Shown one piece after another: positions 59,286 through 64,000 of a stretch of DNA of 64,000 bases. The notes beneath the pieces were generated by a model. The model worked only from the letters and a program-made list of their open reading frames with translations, did not search any database and had not been told where the DNA came from. The stretch is from CAWBRT01 sp963696525 (GTDB taxonomy: Bacteria > Acidobacteriota > Terriglobia > Terriglobales > Acidobacteriaceae): assembly GCA_963696525.1 (NCBI GenBank), contig CAVOKO010000009.1, positions 1,488,001 to 1,552,000 on the forward strand. The letters are read 5' to 3'. Position 1 is the stretch's first letter, and every line of letters begins with the position of its first letter. The translations under genes were made by a program, and so were the position numbers.

Positions 59286-61139
59286 ATGCATACTGACAAT
59301 ATTACCGATGACAACGTCCGTTGGGATTTAAGCTCAATCTACTCCGGCATTGATGACCCGCACATTGATCTCGATATTGCGGAATTCACCAAGCGCGCGG
59401 AAATATTCCATACGAATTACAAGGGAAAGCTCGCCGATACGCTTGGCCGGGCGATTTCTGACTATTCGGAACTTGAGATGCTCGGGGAAAAGATAATGGT
59501 CTATCTTTCTCTCCTTCAAAGCTTGGACGTGACGAATGAAGCCGTCAAGGCCAAGGTAGCTTACGCGCAACAGACCATGAGTCAAATCCAGGGCGAATAC
59601 TTGACGTTCTTCGAACTGGAACTGGTGGCGCTGGATGATGCGGTGCTTGAAAAATGGTACGCGAGTGATGAAGTAGCGAGAAGGCATCGACCGTGGATCG
59701 AGCATCGGCGGGTTTTCAAGCCGCACCTTTTGAGCGCGCCGGTGGAATCGGCGCTTACGAAGCGTTCTCCGTTCGGCCCGAGTTCATGGGATGAGTTTTT
59801 TGATGAATGCGAGGCGGACCTTCGGTTCGACCATCAAGGCGAGAAAAGAAATCTAACCGAGATGCTCGACATCCTCGCGAACTCGAAAGATTCCGCACTT
59901 CGCGAAGAAGTTCTGAAGCTCATCAACGATGGCTTGGGAGGATATTTCGCCAAGTATTCAGCGCAGACGCTTTATGTCATCGTGGGCGAGGGGGCCGTCG
60001 AGCGCAACGAACGTCATTACTGCAATCCGATGGAGGCGAGGAACAAAGAGAATCGCATTCCCGACGCGGTAGTCGATGCGCTGCACGACGCCGTGAAGAA
60101 TATAGCAGGGCCCTTGGCTCGCAGGTACTATCGCCTCAAGGCAGAATTACTCGGCGTGAAATCGCTCAAATGGAGTGATCGCAATGCGCCGCTGCCCTTC
60201 ACTGATACGACAGTGGTGCCCTTTGACAAAGCGATGGCCACGGTGCTGTCGGCATATGAAAGTTTCAGCCCCACCCTCACGGGCATCATCCAGGGCTTCA
60301 TTGCGGCGAAACGCATTGATGTGCCCGCCACCAAAGGCAAACGTGGCGGGGCTTTCAATTGCTCATTCGTGCTTCCTGGAAACCGGCCGCAATCGTTCAC
60401 CTTTCTGAATTATCTCGGTTCTAATCATGACGTAATGACACTTGCACATGAACTCGGCCATGGCGTTCACGGCATGCTGGCCGGTGAAGCGCAGGGGCCG
60501 CTCATGTCCCAGCCGCCGATTGCGTATTGCGAGACGGCTTCGGTTTTCGGTGAAATGACTACGTTCAACTTTTTGAAAAGACATCTTGCCGATCAAGGTG
60601 ACAGTAACGCGCTCCTCGCCCTTATAACCCAAAAGATCGAAGGGATGTTGAATACCGTGGTGCGGCAGATTGGATTTTCGAATTTCGAACGCCGCGTACA
60701 CGGCATGGATGCGGCATATTCGGAATGGAAGGAGCCAAAGAGACTTTCCGTGGAAGAGCTCGATGGATTGTGGCTGGCAACGGCAAAAGAGCTGTATGGA
60801 GAAGAGGGCGAAGTGTTCACGTATGAAAACGCCAGCCATCTCTGGTCCTACGTTTCGCATTTCCATCGGCCGTTTTATGTTTACGGATACGCGTTCGGCG
60901 AGCTTTTAACGCAGAGCCTATATGCCCAGCAATCGCGCCTCGGCAGTCGGTTTGAACCGCTTTACCTGGATTTGCTCCGTTCCGGAGCGACGAAAGACGT
61001 GGTTGAGTTTCTTCAGCCGTTCGGCATCAACCCAGCAGAAGAAACCTTCTGGACCGAAGGCATCCGCGTGAGCCTGGAGACGATGATCGCGGAAGCAGAA
61101 AAGCTAACACGCCTCGATTCCAGACTGTTGAGGAGCTGA
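59286..61139 (+). CDS. pepF: Oligoendopeptidase F (M3 family metallopeptidase)
   Basis: 617 residues, near the family norm. The N-terminal oligopeptidase domain starts WDLSSIYSGIDDPHIDLDIAEF, and the zinc motif HELGH (H388, E389, H392) lies in DVMTLAHELGHGVHGMLAG, with the third ligand Glu in ETASVFGEMTTF about 25 residues later. The active-site cleft segment SHFHRPFYVYGYAFGELLTQSLY is conserved. The enzyme cuts short peptides (about 7-17 residues) in the cytoplasm. It is followed 2 bases later by the EF-P-like gene, so the two are cotranscribed. Confidence 0.93.
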   Translation: MHTDNITDDNVRWDLSSIYSGIDDPHIDLDIAEFTKRAEIFHTNYKGKLADTLGRAISDYSELEMLGEKIMVYLSLLQSLDVTNEAVKAKVAYAQQTMSQIQGEYLTFFELELVALDDAVLEKWYASDEVARRHRPWIEHRRVFKPHLLSAPVESALTKRSPFGPSSWDEFFDECEADLRFDHQGEKRNLTEMLDILANSKDSALREEVLKLINDGLGGYFAKYSAQTLYVIVGEGAVERNERHYCNPMEARNKENRIPDAVVDALHDAVKNIAGPLARRYYRLKAELLGVKSLKWSDRNAPLPFTDTTVVPFDKAMATVLSAYESFSPTLTGIIQGFIAAKRIDVPATKGKRGGAFNCSFVLPGNRPQSFTFLNYLGSNHDVMTLAHELGHGVHGMLAGEAQGPLMSQPPIAYCETASVFGEMTTFNFLKRHLADQGDSNALLALITQKIEGMLNTVVRQIGFSNFERRVHGMDAAYSEWKEPKRLSVEELDGLWLATAKELYGEEGEVFTYENASHLWSYVSHFHRPFYVYGYAFGELLTQSLYAQQSRLGSRFEPLYLDLLRSGATKDVVEFLQPFGINPAEETFWTEGIRVSLETMIAEAEKLTRLDSRLLRS

Positions 61140-61141
61140 AT

Positions 61142-61717
61142 ATGGCCGCATTGATCGACGCTATCAACGTAAAGCGTAAAATGTTCTTCGAAGTCGAGAG
61201 CACCCCATTCCTGTGTCTGGAAGCAGAGGTTTCCACCCCCACCGCCCGGGGCGCCCAGACCTTGGTCCGCCTGAAGATGCGTAACCTCCTCACCCGCGCC
61301 GTCTTTGACAAGACGTTCAAGGCCAGTGACAAGTTCAAGGAGCCGGATCTCCAGATGGTCCAGGCATCGTATCTCTATAGCGACGGAGATGGTTCCCACT
61401 TCCTGGACCAGGAGAGCTTCGAGACTCTCACTCTCTCCGGTGAGATGATCGGGGACGCTCTGGACTTCCTTGTGGAGGGAGCCATCATCGAATTGCATAA
61501 GTACAATGGCAATCCTATCGGGATACAATTGCCACCCCACGTGGAATTGGAAGTCACGTACACCGAACCTGGTGCCCGTGGCGACACGGCAGGCGGCAAC
61601 GTGACCAAGCCAGCCAAGCTGCAAACTGGAATCGAAATCCGCGTTCCCCCCTTCATTAAGGAAGGCGAAAAAGTTAAGGTGTCCACAGAAACGAGAGAGT
61701 TCGCCGGTCGGGCCTGA
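61142..61717 (+). CDS. Elongation factor P paralogue, EfpL/YeiP type
   Basis: 191 residues with the three-domain EF-P layout: KOW-like domain (to about 65), OB domain (70-130, SYLYSDGDGSHFLDQESFETLTLSGEMIGDALDFL) and a C-terminal OB domain (VELEVTYTEPGARGDTAGGNVTKPAKLQTGIEIRVPPFIKEGEKVKVSTETREFAGRA). The ribosome-facing loop reads STPTARGAQT (31-40), close to the SPTARGAAT loop of E. coli YeiP (EfpL), and it lacks the KPGKG tip lysine of canonical EF-P. EfpL works unmodified to relieve ribosome stalling at proline-rich and some other motifs. It sits 2 bases after pepF. The tip arginine is R36. Confidence 0.88.
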   Translation: MAALIDAINVKRKMFFEVESTPFLCLEAEVSTPTARGAQTLVRLKMRNLLTRAVFDKTFKASDKFKEPDLQMVQASYLYSDGDGSHFLDQESFETLTLSGEMIGDALDFLVEGAIIELHKYNGNPIGIQLPPHVELEVTYTEPGARGDTAGGNVTKPAKLQTGIEIRVPPFIKEGEKVKVSTETREFAGRA

Positions 61718-61777
61718 AGCAATCGTAATGGAGAAGCTGATGTCCACGAAGTGCGCAGCCGGCGTTGGAGAAGCGCG

Positions 61778-62707
61778 ATGAAGGCAGTTGTGCTGCATGA
61801 GTATGGCGGTCCTGAGAAGCTGAAGTTTGAAGACAACGTTCCCGATCCGCAGGTGAGCGGCGATACGGTGTTGATCGCGGCGTCCGCCGCGAGTGTGAAC
61901 CCGATTGACTGGAAGGTTCGCTCGGGTGCGAGACAGAAGGATTTTCCGTTGTCGTTTCCGGCAATCCTTGGCCGCGATGTGAGCGGTGTCGTGCGCGCCG
62001 TGGGTGCGAATGTCAAGCACTTCAAGCCCGGTGACCGCGTGCTTGCATTCTCGAATGCGACCTACGCTGAATTGGTGGCAGTGCCTGACTCGGAAGTGAC
62101 TCACCTTCCGGATGGAGTAGACCTGGCGGATGCGGCGGCAATTCCGTTGATTGCCTTGACGGGAGACCAACTGGTGCGCCATGCGACGAATCTGCGAAAG
62201 GGACAGACGGTATTGGTAACGGGCGCGCTGGGCAGCGTGGGGCGAGCCGCGGTACACACGGCAAAGAAGATGGGGGCGCAGGTGATTGCGGGTGCTCGCA
62301 AGAAACAACTGGAGGACGCTCGCTCCCTCGGCGTCTTTGGCGTGGTGGCAATCGATGACGACGAGGCGATTGCGAAGCTCGGCTTGGTAGATGCAATTGC
62401 CGATACCGTTGGCGGTGAAGTCGCCGCGAAGTTGATTGCAAAGGTGAAGCAAGGAGGCTCCTTCGGGTATGCCTCTGTGTTACCAGAGGGTACAGCGGCG
62501 CTGAACCCGACGGTAAAGATCACGCGCGTGTTTGCCCGGCCTGATCCCTCTAAGGTACGTGAATTTGCGGATGATGTGCGTGACGGCAAGTTCGTTCTGC
62601 CGATCGGCCGCCGACTCTCTCTGCGCGATGCGGCTGAGGCGCAGGTGCTAGCGGAAAAGGGCGGCGTTGGGAAGATCGTATTGCTGACCCATGATCCGCA
62701 AAACTAA
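61778..62707 (+). CDS. NADP-dependent quinone/zinc-type oxidoreductase (MDR family)
   Basis: 309 residues from the ATG at 61778 (GGAGAA ahead), which gives the conserved opening MKAVVLHEYGGPEKLKFEDNVPDP. The GroES-like domain has AASVNPIDWKVRSGARQ and FPAILGRDVSGVVRAVG; the Rossmann domain has VLVTGALGSVGRAAVHTAKKMGAQVIAGARKKQ. Zinc-binding cysteines are absent, so it belongs to the quinone-reductase-like branch. It likely reduces quinones or enones with NADPH. It follows the EF-P-like gene by 60 bases and may share the transcript. Confidence 0.88.
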   Translation: MKAVVLHEYGGPEKLKFEDNVPDPQVSGDTVLIAASAASVNPIDWKVRSGARQKDFPLSFPAILGRDVSGVVRAVGANVKHFKPGDRVLAFSNATYAELVAVPDSEVTHLPDGVDLADAAAIPLIALTGDQLVRHATNLRKGQTVLVTGALGSVGRAAVHTAKKMGAQVIAGARKKQLEDARSLGVFGVVAIDDDEAIAKLGLVDAIADTVGGEVAAKLIAKVKQGGSFGYASVLPEGTAALNPTVKITRVFARPDPSKVREFADDVRDGKFVLPIGRRLSLRDAAEAQVLAEKGGVGKIVLLTHDPQN

Positions 62708-63032
62708 TTTCTTCCGCATGCCGGAAGCGTGATGGATCCCGCGAGCATCACAAGCACCCATCACGGCAGAGCATGTCTTCACAAGAGGCAACGAGTGCCA
62801 CCGTCCGGGAGAAAGCTCGCAAACACGGGCGGTCAGCCTTCGGTTCCCGAGCCGTCGTTCGCCTGACGGGCTCGCACCCTGACGGTATTTGAGCCGCATT
62901 GGCAGCCTCTCCACCCTCTCCCGCAAAGCCAGGCTTTCTCTTCGGTTCCGTTATGCCTTACGGTCTCGACCAACGTGGGTGCCGGCTAAAGCCGCGTCTC
63001 TTCAAAGAAATATTTATGCAACCAGTTCTGGA
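62708..63032. other. Convergent gap with a partial dispersed repeat
   Basis: No gene is supported here. At 62982-63036 the sequence CCGGCTAAAGCCGCG followed by CTCTTCAAAG, ATATTTATG and CAGTTCT matches the right half of the MITE-like element at 47591-47725. The left end of the element was not found, so this is a partial or divergent copy that overlaps the end of the next gene by a few bases. Confidence 0.6.
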
Positions 63033-63455
63033 CTATTTCTTGAAAAGGTTGTCGAAGGCGCGCCGCGCATCTTCGACCGAGTTGGCACCGGACGAGGTCT
63101 CGCGCTCGACACGCGTACTCAGGGTAAACTTCGGGCAATCGTTGTGCTGATCCTTCTTGGAATAGCCGGGCACGTTCAACCCGCACTCGAAGCGGCTGCC
63201 CGGATCGAAGTGCGTGCACTGCTTGCAGGCGTGCAGGGCGGCAGCGCACTGCGGGCACTTCCCATTTGGATCAACCGTGGCGGGCAGCACCACGCCGCAT
63301 TGGGCACAGCGCGAGAGGGCGCGCGTCGGCGCCATCTGAATCGCACGCGGGCCATAGGTCATGTCTCCGCTCGGCCGCGAGGATTGCTGCGGCTTGTTTT
63401 CGCCGCGCTGATCGCGATCCTGGTATCCATGTTGACGGTATTTTCTATCAGACAA
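63033..63455 (-). CDS. Zinc-ribbon protein of unknown function, TTG start
   Basis: 140 residues. The start is TTG at 63455, supported by a perfect AGGAGGT 6 bases ahead. A basic, polar N-terminus (1-45) leads to three CxxC units in RCAQCGVVLPATVDPNGKCPQCAAALHACKQCTHFDPGSRFECG and a last cysteine in NDCPKF, enough for two zinc sites. The C-terminal tail (SGANSVEDARRAFDNLFKK) is a short helix. Similar zinc-ribbon proteins with a C-terminal DAR-x-FD-x-LF helix occur in Acidobacteria-like genomes without known function. Its stop lies in a dispersed repeat. Confidence 0.75.
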   Translation of the reverse strand: MSDRKYRQHGYQDRDQRGENKPQQSSRPSGDMTYGPRAIQMAPTRALSRCAQCGVVLPATVDPNGKCPQCAAALHACKQCTHFDPGSRFECGLNVPGYSKKDQHNDCPKFTLSTRVERETSSGANSVEDARRAFDNLFKK

Positions 63456-63746
63456 CTGCTGACCTCCTGATTATGCGAGAAACATTCGGGAGAGCGGGCC
63501 CCATTTGCGACGAGAAGCGTAAGTGTATCGTCTGGATGCGGCAGTACGCAATGGGGGAAAAGCACGTGGGCGAACTGTGCTCGGAGGCATCATCCCGCAC
63601 CAGAATTGATGTATACAGGACCACGCTGCAATTCACCCCCTGGGCTAAGTGACCTCGCCGGGCGTCGAACCGGACACCAGCCCTCATCCGCCGCAACTTA
63701 TTCGTGTGATCTCGCTGGGCGTCAAAGGCTTTGCGATAGCTGGGGC

Positions 63747-64000
63747 TCAGGAGTGCGGCGGCGGACTTGTCGAACCTGGATCCCAACGTTTGAAATCCGC
63801 GAACTCGATTCCAAACGCGTCGAGAATTTTTCCCACGATGTGCGCTGTCATCTCCTGTATGGTTGCCGGGCGGTGATAGTAGGTGAGCACCGGCGGCAGG
63901 ATGACGATCCCCGCGTTGGCCAGCAATAGCATGTTGTTAAGGTGTATGGTGCTCAGCGGGGATTCGCGGGCGACCAGCACCAGTTTGCGGCGCTCCTTGA
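63747..64000 (-). CDS. ubiX: Flavin prenyltransferase UbiX, C-terminal part (5' cut by window edge)
   Basis: About 84 C-terminal residues. KERRKLVLVARESPLSTIHLNNMLLLANAGIVILPPVLTYYHRPATIQEMTAHIVGKILDAFGIE contains the UbiX hallmark LVxRExPLS...H, the ILPP loop and the YHRP segment. UbiX attaches dimethylallyl phosphate to FMN to form the prenylated flavin used by UbiD-type decarboxylases. A tail of about 17 residues (FADFKRWDPGSTSPPPHS) extends past the family end. The gene runs off the window. The 291-base gap to the zinc-ribbon gene holds nothing that I can support. Confidence 0.9.
   Translation of the reverse strand, partial: KERRKLVLVARESPLSTIHLNNMLLLANAGIVILPPVLTYYHRPATIQEMTAHIVGKILDAFGIEFADFKRWDPGSTSPPPHS

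Noticed and set aside
61013..62452. A 479-codon open frame on the minus strand
   Set aside because: It runs antisense to the EF-P-like and oxidoreductase genes, both clearly identified; it is a high-GC shadow.

Overview
The window reads as chromosomal DNA of a Gram-negative-type soil or sediment bacterium. Exported caspase/CHAT proteins, several lipoproteins and dispersed GGCTAAAGCC-type repeats suggest Acidobacteriota, but no phylogenetic marker here settles this. Gene density is moderate. Several intergenic stretches hold decayed genes: aldehyde dehydrogenase, DUF202, integrase, and a fused HlyD/FtsX remnant.

Layout. 1-10 kb: catabolic and transport genes (amidohydrolase end, SagB-type nitroreductase, VOC protein, carboxymuconolactone decarboxylase-like protein, quinone/alkenal reductase, dicarboxylate symporter plus aspartate/glutamate racemase, MFS transporter plus DUF1445/D-glutamate cyclase-like protein). 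10.4-22.6 kb: two divergent groups of exported proteins. The plus-strand group is caspase, alpha/beta hydrolase, TPR-CHAT protease-like protein and DUF900 hydrolase, all with signal peptides; the minus-strand group is two lipoproteins and a small secreted protein. 23-26.3 kb: MFS transporter, amidohydrolase and an ATC-hydrolase-like protein. 26.6-31.4 kb: TusA, an adenylate-forming ligase, then a cysteine-rich leader peptide with terminator ahead of a 43-residue membrane protein and a YeiH-type sulfate exporter, followed by cysteine synthase. 31.6-34.2 kb: damaged ABC efflux operon.

34.4-56 kb is a coherent sulfonate island. A sigma-54 activator (47.7-49.2 kb) sits between two transcription groups. 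The minus-strand group encodes an Fe-type alcohol dehydrogenase (sulfoacetaldehyde reductase role), a glycyl radical enzyme carrying the residues recalled for isethionate sulfite-lyase IslA, its activase IslB, an acylating acetaldehyde dehydrogenase with its aldolase partner, then a NitT/TauT-type ABC importer. The plus-strand group encodes a taurine:pyruvate aminotransferase-like enzyme behind a near-consensus sigma-54 promoter, and a second importer. Together they predict taurine -> sulfoacetaldehyde -> isethionate -> acetaldehyde + sulfite -> acetyl-CoA, with no microcompartment shell genes in view. Each importer has two permeases and two ATPases, and the ATPase pairs are asymmetric in their catalytic motifs.

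56-64 kb is mostly housekeeping: a membrane lipase-like protein, tRNA-Val(CAC) with an integrase remnant beside it, oligoendopeptidase F, an EfpL/YeiP-type elongation factor P paralogue, an oxidoreductase, a zinc-ribbon protein and the 3' part of ubiX.
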